A stretch of 64,000 nt of DNA from Sandaracinus amylolyticus (GTDB lineage: Bacteria > Myxococcota_A > Polyangia > Polyangiales > Sandaracinaceae). The DNA is taken from NCBI RefSeq assembly GCF_000737325.1, contig NZ_CP011125.1:1550001-1614000 (forward strand), in the 5' to 3' direction. A program made the translations under genes and the position numbers. The notes under the pieces were generated by a model that made no database searches, was not told where the DNA came from, and worked only from the letters and a program-made list of their open reading frames with translations. Below are positions 8,180 through 15,698 of the stretch, in pieces (within the stretch, counting starts at the first letter, position 1; each line of letters starts with the position of its first letter).

Positions 8180-9796
8180 ATGACGTTCCTCCTGCACGCG
8201 ATGCTCGAACGGACCGCGGCGGAGCGCCCGGATCACCCGGCGATCCGCGAAGGACAGGTCGCGACCGACTACCGCACGCTCGCGCGGTGGAGCGCGGCGA
8301 TCGCGGGCACGCTCCGCGCGCTCGGGGTGAAGCGCGGGGATCGCGTCGGGATCCACACCAAGAAGACGACGCGCACGCTCGCTGCGGTGTTCGGCGTGCT
8401 GCGCGCGGGCGCGGCCTACGTGCCGCTCGACCCCGGCGCGCCGCCGGCGCGCGTCGCGTACGCGATCGAGAACGCGGGCATCCGCGTGCTCGTCACGTCG
8501 CGCGCGCGGCTCGAGGAGCTCGGCGCGAACGGGCACCTGCGCGGCATCGAGGCGATCGTCGTCGTCGACGAGAGCGCGCCCGTCGCGGCGCAGCGCACCG
8601 CGCGCGGCGGTCCGCGCCTCGTCGGATGGGACGCGGCGATCGCGGATCCGGATCGCGCGTCGGCGCTGGTCGGTGTCGACACCGACCTCGCGTACATCCT
8701 CTACACGTCGGGCTCGACGGGCGTCCCGAAGGGCGTCGCGATCGACCACCGCGCGAGCACGTGCTTCGTGTCGTGGGCCGCGCGTCGCTTCGAGCTCACG
8801 CACGCCGATCGCGTCACGAGCCACGCGCCGCTGCACTTCGATCTGTCGACGTTCGACGTGTTCTCGAGCGTCGCGGCGGGCGCGACGATCGTGATCGTGC
8901 CCGAGGGCACGTCGACGTTCCCCGTGCGCTTCGCCGAGCTCCTCGAGCGCGAGCGCATCAGCGTCACGTACCTCGTGCCCTCCGCGCTCTCGATGATGTC
9001 GGAGCACGGCGAGCTCTCGAAGCGCGATCTCGGCGCGCTGCGCGCGGTGCTCTTCGCGGGCGAGGTGTTCGCGCCGAAGTACCTGCGGGCGTGGCTCGAT
9101 CACGCGCCGAAGGCGCGCTTCTACAACCTCTACGGTCCGACCGAGACGAACGTCTGCACGTACCACGAGGTCGACCGCGAGGACGCGCGCACGCGCGACA
9201 AGCCGGTGTCGATCGGCGGTCCGATCGAGAACGTCGACACGTTCGTGATCGACGAGGACGGCGCGCACGTCACCACGCCGGGCGCGATCGGCGAGCTCTG
9301 GGTGCGCGGCGCGTGCCTCGCGCGCGGCTACTTCGGCGACGCGGAGAAGACGGCGCGCGCGTTCGTGCCGAGCCCGCTGCACCAGGGCGTGCTCGAGCTC
9401 GCGTACCGCACCGGCGATCGCGTGCGCATCGAGGCGGGCGGCACCTACGAGTTCCTCGGTCGCAACGACCACTTGGTGAAGACGCGCGGATACCGCGTCG
9501 AGCTCGGGGAGATCGAGACCACGCTCGGCTCGCACCCGGCGGTCTCGCACGCGGCCGCGGTGCCGGTGCCCGACGCGCTGGTGGGACACCTGATCCGCGC
9601 GTTCGTGGTGCTCGCGGACGGCGTCGCGGCGCCCTCGCCGGGCGACCTCGAGCAGTTCTGCGCCGAGCGACTGCCTCGCTACATGCTGCCCGAGTCGATC
9701 GACATCGTCGCCGAGCTGCCGCTCACGTCGAGCGGCAAGACCGACCGCCGTGCGCTCCTCGAGAGCGTCGCGGCACGAGAGGAGGCTGCGGAGTGA
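8180..9796 (+). CDS. Stand-alone amino-acid adenylation enzyme, predicted prolyl-AMP ligase (PltF/CloN4-like)
   Basis: A 538-aa single adenylation domain with all core motifs: YTSGSTGVPKG 175-185, HFDLSTFD 219-226, NLYGPTE 316-322, YRTGD 409-413, and the catalytic Lys520 in SSGKTDRR. No condensation or carrier domain is attached. By hand alignment to GrsA-Phe the specificity residues read D221 L222 F225 S268(?) L291 A293 L317 V325 C326. From memory, the code of pyrrole-forming proline activators is DLLYLALVC, so seven of nine agree. It should load proline, or a similar residue, onto the carrier protein encoded next. A GTG at 8171 overlapping the previous stop (GTGA) is an alternative start; ATG 8180 has GGGG at a better distance. 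Confidence 0.85.
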   Translation: MTFLLHAMLERTAAERPDHPAIREGQVATDYRTLARWSAAIAGTLRALGVKRGDRVGIHTKKTTRTLAAVFGVLRAGAAYVPLDPGAPPARVAYAIENAGIRVLVTSRARLEELGANGHLRGIEAIVVVDESAPVAAQRTARGGPRLVGWDAAIADPDRASALVGVDTDLAYILYTSGSTGVPKGVAIDHRASTCFVSWAARRFELTHADRVTSHAPLHFDLSTFDVFSSVAAGATIVIVPEGTSTFPVRFAELLERERISVTYLVPSALSMMSEHGELSKRDLGALRAVLFAGEVFAPKYLRAWLDHAPKARFYNLYGPTETNVCTYHEVDREDARTRDKPVSIGGPIENVDTFVIDEDGAHVTTPGAIGELWVRGACLARGYFGDAEKTARAFVPSPLHQGVLELAYRTGDRVRIEAGGTYEFLGRNDHLVKTRGYRVELGEIETTLGSHPAVSHAAAVPVPDALVGHLIRAFVVLADGVAAPSPGDLEQFCAERLPRYMLPESIDIVAELPLTSSGKTDRRALLESVAAREEAAE

Positions 9797-10053
9797 AGAA
9801 CAGCGAGCGGATCGAGCGCTACGTGCTGAGCGACCTCGCGCGCGGTCGCGCGCGCGGCACGATCGGACCGAACGACGATCTCATCGAGGCGGGAATCCTC
9901 GACTCGCTCTCGATCGTGCACCTGATCCGCTATCTCGAGCAGGCGTTCGACATCGAGGTGCGCGACGAGGACATCGTGCCCGAGAGCTTCCGGACGCTCG
10001 CCGGCATCGACGCGCTCGTGGAACGCCTCACCGCGCGCACGCGCGTGGCGTGA
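9793..10053 (+). CDS. Stand-alone acyl/peptidyl carrier protein (PltL-like)
   Basis: An 86-aa protein whose GTG start lies inside the stop of the adenylation gene (GTGA, 4-bp overlap), implying translational coupling. The sequence AGILDSLSIVHLI holds the phosphopantetheine-attachment Ser38 in the DSL motif. Four-helix carrier spacing follows (IRYLEQAFDIEVRDEDIVPE). It would receive the adenylated amino acid from the preceding enzyme and present it to the flavoprotein. It is the last gene of the module; downstream lies the hairpin-repeat array. A dedicated phosphopantetheinyl transferase is not present in the window. Confidence 0.9.
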   Translation: MKNSERIERYVLSDLARGRARGTIGPNDDLIEAGILDSLSIVHLIRYLEQAFDIEVRDEDIVPESFRTLAGIDALVERLTARTRVA

Positions 10054-10080
10054 AGCGAAAGGATCGACGAGAACGCGCGG

Positions 10081-10490
10081 TGAGCGCTCCGCGGAGCCGC
10101 TCACCGCTCGATCGAGAAGTTCTTTCGATTGAGCGACGCTCGGCGCGCCACATCGAGAGCGCTCGTCGATCCGGTGACCCTCGAAGCTCTCGCTCGAGAG
10201 CTCCTACCGATTGGGTGACCGTCGATGCTCTCGAATCGAGAAGACTTCTCGATCCGGTGACCCTCGAAGCTATCGGATCCGTAACTGCGCGGGCCTCACC
10301 ACCCTCCGGGGTGGTCGGATCCGTAACCTTACGGATCTCACCACCCTCCGGGGTGGTCGAATCCGTAACTTCACGGACCTCACCACCCTCCGGGGTGGTC
10401 TCGGCCGGAACGTTACCGGTCGGACCATCCTCCCGGGTGGTCGTTTCGCCAAGATTGCGTCTCGACCATCCTCCGGGGTGGATCCGCGTC
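10081..10490. repeat. 42-bp tandem repeats carrying nested hairpins
   Basis: The whole 438-bp gap between two convergent genes is filled with imperfect repeats of about 42 bp. The module GATCCGGTGACCCTCGAAGCT starts at 10168, recurs as a variant at 10209 and again at 10251. A second module, GATCCGTAAC plus CTCACCACCCTCCGGGGTGG, has core hairpins at 10298-10315, 10340-10357 and 10382-10399 (spacing exactly 42), with two decayed copies after. Each core is ACCACCC-TCCG-GGGTGGT, a perfect 7-bp stem with a four-base loop. Other perfect stems are GATCCGTA/TACGGATC (10318-10337), ATCGAGAA/TTCTCGAT (10235-10253), GCTCTC/GAGAGC (10186-10201), GCTCCGCGGAGC (10086-10097), and an 11-bp stem at 10107-10133. 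Because 42 is 14 codons, repeating open frames appear, but I take the region as non-coding. Confidence 0.9.
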
Positions 10491-10491
10491 G

Positions 10492-12051
10492 TCAGGGGAT
10501 GCCGCTGACGCGCCTGGGCGTGCCGCCTGCGCCCCAGCAGTACACGCCGTCGTCGATGACCGCGCACGACTCGCCGGTGCCTGCGGACATCTGCGTCGCG
10601 TCGGCGTCGACGATCACCTCGGGCGTCCCGCCGAGGTCGCGGCCCCAGCAGCGCACCGCGCCGCCGACCAGCGCGCACGCGTCCTGCGAGCGCACGGACA
10701 CCTGCGTCGCGCCGCTCGCGATGCCCGTGACCGGCGCCGGGCTCGTGCTCATCGCCGGCGCGCCCGCGCCGCGGCCGAGCTGGTCGTACTCGTTGTCGCC
10801 CCAGCACACGACCGTGCCGCCGGTGCGCACCGCGCATGCCGAGACCGCGCCCGCGTCGAGATCGATCGCGTCGGTCAGACCGACCACCGGCGTCGCGGCG
10901 TCGCGCCTCGTCGTGCTCCCGTCGCCGAGCTGGCCCCACGTGTTCCCGCCCGCGCACTGCACCGCGCCGCTGCGCAGCCGCCAGCAGCAGAAGTCCGCGC
11001 CGACCGCGACCTGCACCGCGTCGCGCGGCGGCGTCCCGCAGCGCGTCGTCGGGCTCGTCACGCAGTCGTAGTCGAGCGACACGCACGCCGTGCTGCCGTC
11101 CGCGCGCACCGCGCACAACTCGGAATAGAACACGTCGATGTCGACGACGTTCGTGCCCGTCATCACCTCGACGGGCTCGGTGAAGCCGCACGTGTCGTCG
11201 CCGCCCCAGCAGTACACGTCGCCGCTCGTCGTGCGCGCGCACGTGTAGCCGACGCCGTCGAGATCGATCTCGACCGCATCCGTGAGGCCGGCGACCGACA
11301 CCGCCGCGCTTCGATCCGTCTGCGTGCCGTCGCCGAGCTGACCGTACTGATTGCGGCCCCAGCACCACACCGTCCCGAGCGCGCTCACCGCGCACGCGTG
11401 CCCCGCGTCCGACGAGACCGCGACCGGCACCTCGCACGCGCGCTCGTCGACCGCTCCGTCGCAGTCGTCGTCGCGGCGATTGCACATCTCGGCCTCGGTG
11501 GGGTGCACCTCGGGATCGTCGTCCGCGCAGTCGTCGCCGCAGGTGCGCACGCCCTCGCCGCTCACGTTGCAGCACGTCGCGGCGAAGTAGCCGTCGCGAT
11601 CGCGATCGAGCTCGCCGAACGTGTCCTGGCGGCAGTCCTCGTCGTGCGCCTCCGCGTCGCAGACCTCGACGCTGCCCGGGAAGCGGTCGCGGTCGTCGTC
11701 GTCGCAGTCGTCGCCGCCGCAGCCCATCGCCTCGCTGCCGTCGCCGTCCGCGTCGCACGCGTCGCAGCGCTCGGCGCTCTCGTCGCAGCCGTCGGCGGCG
11801 CACGGCGGGTCGCCCGCGACGCAGCCACGCGCGTCGGCGCCGGGCGCGCCCGGGGCGCAGCGCTCGACGCCGTTGCACCAAGCATCGTCGTCGCACGACT
11901 CGTCGCCGTCGCACGCGGTCGGGGTCGTCGTCGCGTCGCCCTGGCCGCCGTCGGGTGTCGAGCCGCCGTCCGGAGCTGCAGGAGCTGGCTCGCCGCACGC
12001 GATCAGCAGCACGAGGACGAGCGGAGCCGAGACGAGAAGAGACGTGCGCAC
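10492..12051 (-). CDS. RCC1-repeat lipoprotein with MopE-type Asp/Cys-rich region
   Basis: A 519-aa protein. GTG 12051 gives a short basic start and a hydrophobic stretch ending LLIACGEP (lipobox). Residues about 45-210 are Cys/Asp rich with repeated GGDDCDDDD, CGDDCADDDPEVHPTEAEMC and RDDDCDGAVDE. This is the 'putative metal-binding' motif of MopE-like proteins, common in myxobacteria. From about residue 215 come six RCC1-type blades with hallmark HACAVSALGTVWCWGRNQYGQLGDG, so a beta-propeller fits. It is surface-exposed by inference; its partner is unknown. The 3' end faces the hairpin array. No strong ribosome-binding site is visible, so a somewhat different start is possible. Confidence 0.8.
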   Translation of the reverse strand: MRTSLLVSAPLVLVLLIACGEPAPAAPDGGSTPDGGQGDATTTPTACDGDESCDDDAWCNGVERCAPGAPGADARGCVAGDPPCAADGCDESAERCDACDADGDGSEAMGCGGDDCDDDDRDRFPGSVEVCDAEAHDEDCRQDTFGELDRDRDGYFAATCCNVSGEGVRTCGDDCADDDPEVHPTEAEMCNRRDDDCDGAVDERACEVPVAVSSDAGHACAVSALGTVWCWGRNQYGQLGDGTQTDRSAAVSVAGLTDAVEIDLDGVGYTCARTTSGDVYCWGGDDTCGFTEPVEVMTGTNVVDIDVFYSELCAVRADGSTACVSLDYDCVTSPTTRCGTPPRDAVQVAVGADFCCWRLRSGAVQCAGGNTWGQLGDGSTTRRDAATPVVGLTDAIDLDAGAVSACAVRTGGTVVCWGDNEYDQLGRGAGAPAMSTSPAPVTGIASGATQVSVRSQDACALVGGAVRCWGRDLGGTPEVIVDADATQMSAGTGESCAVIDDGVYCWGAGGTPRRVSGIP

Positions 12052-12104
12052 GCGCGCGAACGTGCCTGTCGCGCCGGGAGCGGTCAATCGCCGACGAGCG
12101 ACGA

Positions 12105-13433
12105 TCACGTCGTCGGGACCGGCGTCGTCGAGGGCGCCTCGTCGCTCGCTTCGGGCTTGCGGATCCGCACTCGCTGCACGCGACGCGCGCTCGCGTCCAC
12201 GACCTCGAGGACCGTCGCGTCCTCCATCACGACGCGCGCGCCCACGCTCGGCACGGCGCCGAGGCGCGCGAGCACGAGCCCGCCGAGCGTCGCCCACCGC
12301 GGGCTCGTCGGCAGCTCGAGATCGAGGCGTCGATTCACCACGTGCACGCGCGTCGTCGCCGGCAGCACGTACGAGCCGTCCTCGTCGCGCAGGAACCCCG
12401 CGTCCTCGTGCGCGCCGCCGACGAGCAGCGAGCCCACGACCTCCTCCGCGAGATCGTCGATGTCGAGGAACCCCTCGACGCCGCCCGACTCGTCGACCAC
12501 CACCGCGATCGGGATGCGTCGCGACTGCAGCTGATCGAGCACGTCGAGCGCGAGCGCGGTCTCGGGCACGGCGTGCACCGGCCGGAGGATCGCCTCGACC
12601 CCGCCCTGGACGCGCCCCGCGATGAGGCGCGCCACGTCGCGCGAGCGCACGTACCCGACGATGTCCTCGCCTCCACGCCGCACCGGGAAGCGCTCTTCGT
12701 CGGTCGCGTCGAGCGTCGCGGCGAGCTCGTCGGTCGTCGCGCTCGCGTCGATCGCCACGATCGCCGCGCGCGGGATCATCACCGAGCCGACGTGCAGATC
12801 GTCGAGCGAGATCGCGCGCGCGGCCATGTCCCCGGCGCGCTGCGAGACCTCGCCGGCGCCCGCAGCCTGGTCGATCACGGCGAGCACCTCGTCGCGCGAG
12901 ATCTGCGACTCGGTGAAGCTCGTGCGATCGCCGAACACGCGCAGGATGAGGTTCGAGCTCGCGGTCAGCAGCCACACGAACGGCGCGCTCAGCCGGCCCA
13001 GCGCGAAGAGCGGGCGCGCCGCGACGAGCGCGTAGCGCTCCGACCACTTCAGCGCGAGCGACTTCGGCACGAGCTCGCCGAGCACCAGCGAGAGGTACGA
13101 GACGACCACGACTACGATCGTGAGCGCGATGCGCTCTCCGGTCTGGTGCGAGAGCCCGAAGGGCTCGAGCGCGCTCGCGAGCCGGTCCGCGATCGTCGCT
13201 CCGCCGAACGCCGCCGCGGTCGAGCCCACCACCGTGATCCCGATCTGGACCGTCGCGAGGAAACGCTCGGGATCGCGCCGGAGCCGCGCGAGGAACGCCC
13301 CGGCGCGGCTCTCCGTCGCGAGCTCCTCGAGGCGCGTCGAGCGCACCGAGATGATGGCGATCTCCGCGCCGGAGAACAGCCCGTTCGCGAGGATCAGGGC
13401 GAGCACGATCGCGATCTCGAGGGTCCAGGGCAA
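12105..13433 (-). CDS. CNNM/CorC-HlyC family membrane protein with CBS domains
   Basis: A 442-aa protein. The DUF21/CNNM membrane domain (residues about 1-200) has LILANGLFSGAEIAI near the start and LVLGELVPKSLAL, both family hallmarks. Two CBS domains follow (VMIPRAAIVAID... and ...IPIAVVVDESGGVEGFLDIDD), then a CorC_HlyC domain at the C-terminus. Relatives export magnesium or cobalt or protect against sodium; older names call them hemolysins. I place the start at TTG 13433 because AGGAGG lies 11 bases upstream and family members begin just before this first helix. Longer starts would run through the MarR operators at 13511-13566. It is divergent from the MarR gene. Confidence 0.85.
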   Translation of the reverse strand: MPWTLEIAIVLALILANGLFSGAEIAIISVRSTRLEELATESRAGAFLARLRRDPERFLATVQIGITVVGSTAAAFGGATIADRLASALEPFGLSHQTGERIALTIVVVVVSYLSLVLGELVPKSLALKWSERYALVAARPLFALGRLSAPFVWLLTASSNLILRVFGDRTSFTESQISRDEVLAVIDQAAGAGEVSQRAGDMAARAISLDDLHVGSVMIPRAAIVAIDASATTDELAATLDATDEERFPVRRGGEDIVGYVRSRDVARLIAGRVQGGVEAILRPVHAVPETALALDVLDQLQSRRIPIAVVVDESGGVEGFLDIDDLAEEVVGSLLVGGAHEDAGFLRDEDGSYVLPATTRVHVVNRRLDLELPTSPRWATLGGLVLARLGAVPSVGARVVMEDATVLEVVDASARRVQRVRIRKPEASDEAPSTTPVPTT

Positions 13434-13510
13434 GGGTGTCGAGGCCTCCTGCCCCGGTACATGGCCGCGGACCGCGTCCACCGCACGTTCCGAGCCGCTG
13501 CCCGTCCGGA

Positions 13511-13566
13511 GTTGCGCGCGCAACCCTCGGAGTTGCGTGCGCAACTCTCACGGTTGCGTCTGCAAC
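13511..13566. promoter_or_regulatory. Three 14-bp palindromic operators spaced 21 bp
   Basis: GTTGCGCGCGCAAC (13511-13524), GTTGCGTGCGCAAC (13532-13545) and GTTGCGTCTGCAAC (13553-13566) share GTTGCG-NN-GCAAC-type arms and repeat every 21 bp, two helical turns, so bound dimers would sit on the same DNA face. They lie in the divergent space between the CNNM gene (start 13433) and the MarR gene (start 13589). Autorepression by the adjacent MarR protein is the natural reading; binding is inferred. Confidence 0.8.
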
Positions 13567-13588
13567 TCTGGCCGCGCATGCTCGCGGC

Positions 13589-14074
13589 GTGACCACCTCG
13601 ACGACCACGGTGCCCACCGGCGAGCGCGACGCGCTGCGCCTCCGTGCCTCGCTGCAGCGCGTCGTGCGCCTCAGCGGCGCGCTCGAGCCCGACCGGACGG
13701 CGTGCGGCCTCGACCTCTCGCCGTCCCACGCGCACGCGCTGATGCTGCTCGCGTCGGCGCCCGAGCGATCGCTCGCGCCGCGCGATCTCGCCGGCGCGCT
13801 GGGACTCGACAAGAGCAGCGCGACGCGCCTCGTGCAGCGGATGACCGACGCCGGCCACCTCGAGGCCGCGCGCGACGCGGAGAACGCGCGCTTCGTGCGG
13901 CTCGCGCTCACCGCGAAGGGCGCGCGCGCCGCGCGCACGGTGGAGCGCGCGAGCCTCGAGCGTCACGCGCGGCTGGTCGCGGCCATCCCGCGGCGCGAGC
14001 GCGCGCGGGTGCTCGGCGCCATCGAGATCCTCGCCGAGGCGATGGCGGCGGTGCCGCCGGGAGGTGAAGGATGA
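13589..14074 (+). CDS. MarR-family transcriptional regulator
   Basis: A 161-aa winged-helix protein starting at GTG 13589. Core: LSPSHAHALMLLASAPERSLAPRDLAGALGLDKSSATRLVQRM (helix-turn-helix), then the wing RDAENARFVRLALTAKG. The flanking helices form the dimer interface typical of MarR. Its stop overlaps the start of the next gene (ATGA), so it is co-expressed with the cytochrome-like lipoprotein. The three palindromes just upstream are probably its operators. Only one Cys lies in the DNA-binding domain, so a thiol switch is not suggested; a small-molecule ligand is more likely. Confidence 0.85.
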   Translation: MTTSTTTVPTGERDALRLRASLQRVVRLSGALEPDRTACGLDLSPSHAHALMLLASAPERSLAPRDLAGALGLDKSSATRLVQRMTDAGHLEAARDAENARFVRLALTAKGARAARTVERASLERHARLVAAIPRRERARVLGAIEILAEAMAAVPPGGEG

Positions 14075-14589
14075 CGCGCGCGCGGCTCGTGCTCGCGGTG
14101 TTCGTGCTCGGCTGCTCCAGCGCGGCCGAGCCGCCACCGGCTCCTCGCCCCGATCCCTCGGCCGAGCTCGCCGCGCTCGATCCGCGCACGCCGGTGCCGC
14201 TGCTGCCGCGGATGGCGGCGCACCAGCGCGCGCAGATGCGCGATCACCTGCTCGTCGTGCAGGAGGTCACCGACGCGCTCGGGCGCGACGATCTCGAGGC
14301 CGCTGCGAGCGCCGCGTCGCGCCTCGGCACGAGCGACTCGATGACCGCGATGTGTACGCACATGGGCGCGGGCGCGCCCGGCTTCACCGAGCGCGCGCTC
14401 GAGATGCATCGCCAGGCCGACGCGATCGCGCTCGCCGCGCGCAGCGGAGATCGCGCGGCGACGACGCGCGCGCTCGCGACCACGCTCGCGTCGTGCACGG
14501 GCTGTCACGCGGCGTATCGGCAGCAGATCGTCGACGAGGCGCAGTGGACCGCGCTCACGGGCGCCGCGCAGCCGCACGGCGCGCACTGA
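14071..14589 (+). CDS. Cytochrome c'-like heme lipoprotein
   Basis: A 172-aa protein overlapping the MarR gene by four bases. MTRARLVLAVFVLGCSS is a lipoprotein signal (Cys15). The remainder is helical, and a single CxxCH heme site, CTGCH at 142-146, sits near the C-terminus. That is the layout of class II cytochromes (c'/c556 four-helix bundle). Possible roles are electron carriage or nitric-oxide/peroxide binding in the periplasm; nothing in the sequence decides between them. Coupling to a MarR regulator suggests induction by a chemical stress. The stop codon region is duplicated 158 bp downstream (see repeat). Confidence 0.8.
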   Translation: MTRARLVLAVFVLGCSSAAEPPPAPRPDPSAELAALDPRTPVPLLPRMAAHQRAQMRDHLLVVQEVTDALGRDDLEAAASAASRLGTSDSMTAMCTHMGAGAPGFTERALEMHRQADAIALAARSGDRAATTRALATTLASCTGCHAAYRQQIVDEAQWTALTGAAQPHGAH

Positions 14590-14830
14590 ACAGAAGCTCG
14601 GCTCGCGCTCCCGTCCGGGTCCTCCGGGGCGAGCACTCCGGCTGGTGAACGAAACTCGGCTCGCCGCTCCGGTCCCCTTTCGTCCGCGCGCTTCGCGCGC
14701 TCCCGTCCGGGCCCTCCGGGGCGAGCACTCCGGCTGGGCGCGCACTGAACAGAAGCCCGGCTCGCGCTCACTCAACCGACGCTTCGCTCGGCCTTCCGTG
14801 CGCGACCGATCGGACGAGCACTCCGGCTGG
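14580..14830. repeat. Non-coding block of duplicated GC-rich segments
   Basis: GCGCGCACTGAACAGAAG occurs at 14580-14597 (spanning the cytochrome stop codon) and again at 14738-14755. A 37-bp element beginning TCCCGTCCGG and ending GCACTCCGGCTGG occurs at 14609-14645 and 14701-14737 with one mismatch. A partial third copy lies at 14803-14830. An inverted GCGCGC..GCGCGC sits at 14686-14700. The pattern looks like two rounds of local duplication. It separates the cytochrome gene from the convergent PhyH gene. Confidence 0.8.
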
Positions 14831-14833
14831 GGC

Positions 14834-15667
14834 TCAGAACCCGCGCGCGGGCGTGGGTCGCTGCAGCCAATTCGTCGACGGATACGCGCTCTCGCCCGAG
14901 ACGACGTGGAGCGTGTACGCGTGGCGCGACGCGGGCGATCGGTTCGCGTGGCTCATGTGCGGGACGAGCCCGTCGAGCACGATCACCGCGCCCTTCTCGA
15001 CCTCGAGCGGCACGAGCCGCGACTCGTCCCACGGCGTCTCGTCGTAGACCTCGAAGCGCGTCGAGCGCCCTTCGCGAACGAAGCGCGACTTGAGCCCCGC
15101 GCGATGTCCGCCGGGGATCGCCCAGAGGCACCCGTTGCCGCGGTGCGCGTCCTCCAGCGCGAACCAGAGCCCGAGCATCGCCTCGGGCTCGGTGTGGAGG
15201 AACGTCGAGTCCTGATGACAGCGCACCTCGCCGCCGATGAACGGCTGCTTGAAGATGTACATCGACTGCATCAGCAGCGGCGCCGCGAGGCCGAGCTCCG
15301 CGACGAGCGTCTCGATCTTCGGATCGCGCGAGAACGCGTCGATCTCCGGATCCAGATCGTGCAGGGCGTGCCCGATCTTGTTGATCGAGCGCTCCTTCGG
15401 CTGCCGCAGCGCGCCGGTCTCGTCGAACGCGTCCTCCTCGAAGAAGAACCGGATCTCGCCCGCCGAGTCGAGGAAGTGGTCGTCGCTGTGCCGCGTCTGC
15501 TCGTTCGTCGTGAACACGGAGCGGTGCGCGTCGGGATCGAACGCCGCGACGAGGCGATCGGCGTGGGCGCGCAGCGCGTCGCAGCGGGCGGGATCGACGA
15601 ACCCCTCGAGCACCAGGAAGCCGTCGCGGTGATAGCGCTCGCGCGCGTCGGGGCTCAGCACGTCCAT
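14834..15667 (-). CDS. Phytanoyl-CoA dioxygenase (PhyH) family protein
   Basis: A 277-aa Fe(II)/2-oxoglutarate oxygenase. Metal ligands are visible as H151-x-D153 in VRCHQDSTF and His237 in PHMSHANRS. Arg248 in SRHAYTLH would bind the 2-oxoglutarate carboxylate. The N-terminus MDVLSPDARERYHRDGFLVLEGF is the usual PhyH start. Overall it resembles the eukaryotic PHYHD1 branch more than secondary-metabolite hydroxylases, by the spacing of the H-x-D and the SRxAYTxH block. Substrate unknown. It stands alone between the repeat block and the CLC gene. Confidence 0.88.
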   Translation of the reverse strand: MDVLSPDARERYHRDGFLVLEGFVDPARCDALRAHADRLVAAFDPDAHRSVFTTNEQTRHSDDHFLDSAGEIRFFFEEDAFDETGALRQPKERSINKIGHALHDLDPEIDAFSRDPKIETLVAELGLAAPLLMQSMYIFKQPFIGGEVRCHQDSTFLHTEPEAMLGLWFALEDAHRGNGCLWAIPGGHRAGLKSRFVREGRSTRFEVYDETPWDESRLVPLEVEKGAVIVLDGLVPHMSHANRSPASRHAYTLHVVSGESAYPSTNWLQRPTPARGF

Positions 15668-15698
15668 CGCGTGAATCCATCACGCGCACGCCGTGCGA

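Noticed and set aside
10168-10490. CRISPR array
   Set aside because: The units are contiguous 42-mers with internal hairpins, not constant repeats separated by unique spacers, and no cas genes are nearby.
10270-10490. Repetitive protein made of 14-residue units (TTPEGGE or SPPSGVV types)
   Set aside because: Several frames are open only because 42 is a multiple of three. Paired-arm differences favour structure over coding, and there is no signal or start with a ribosome-binding site.
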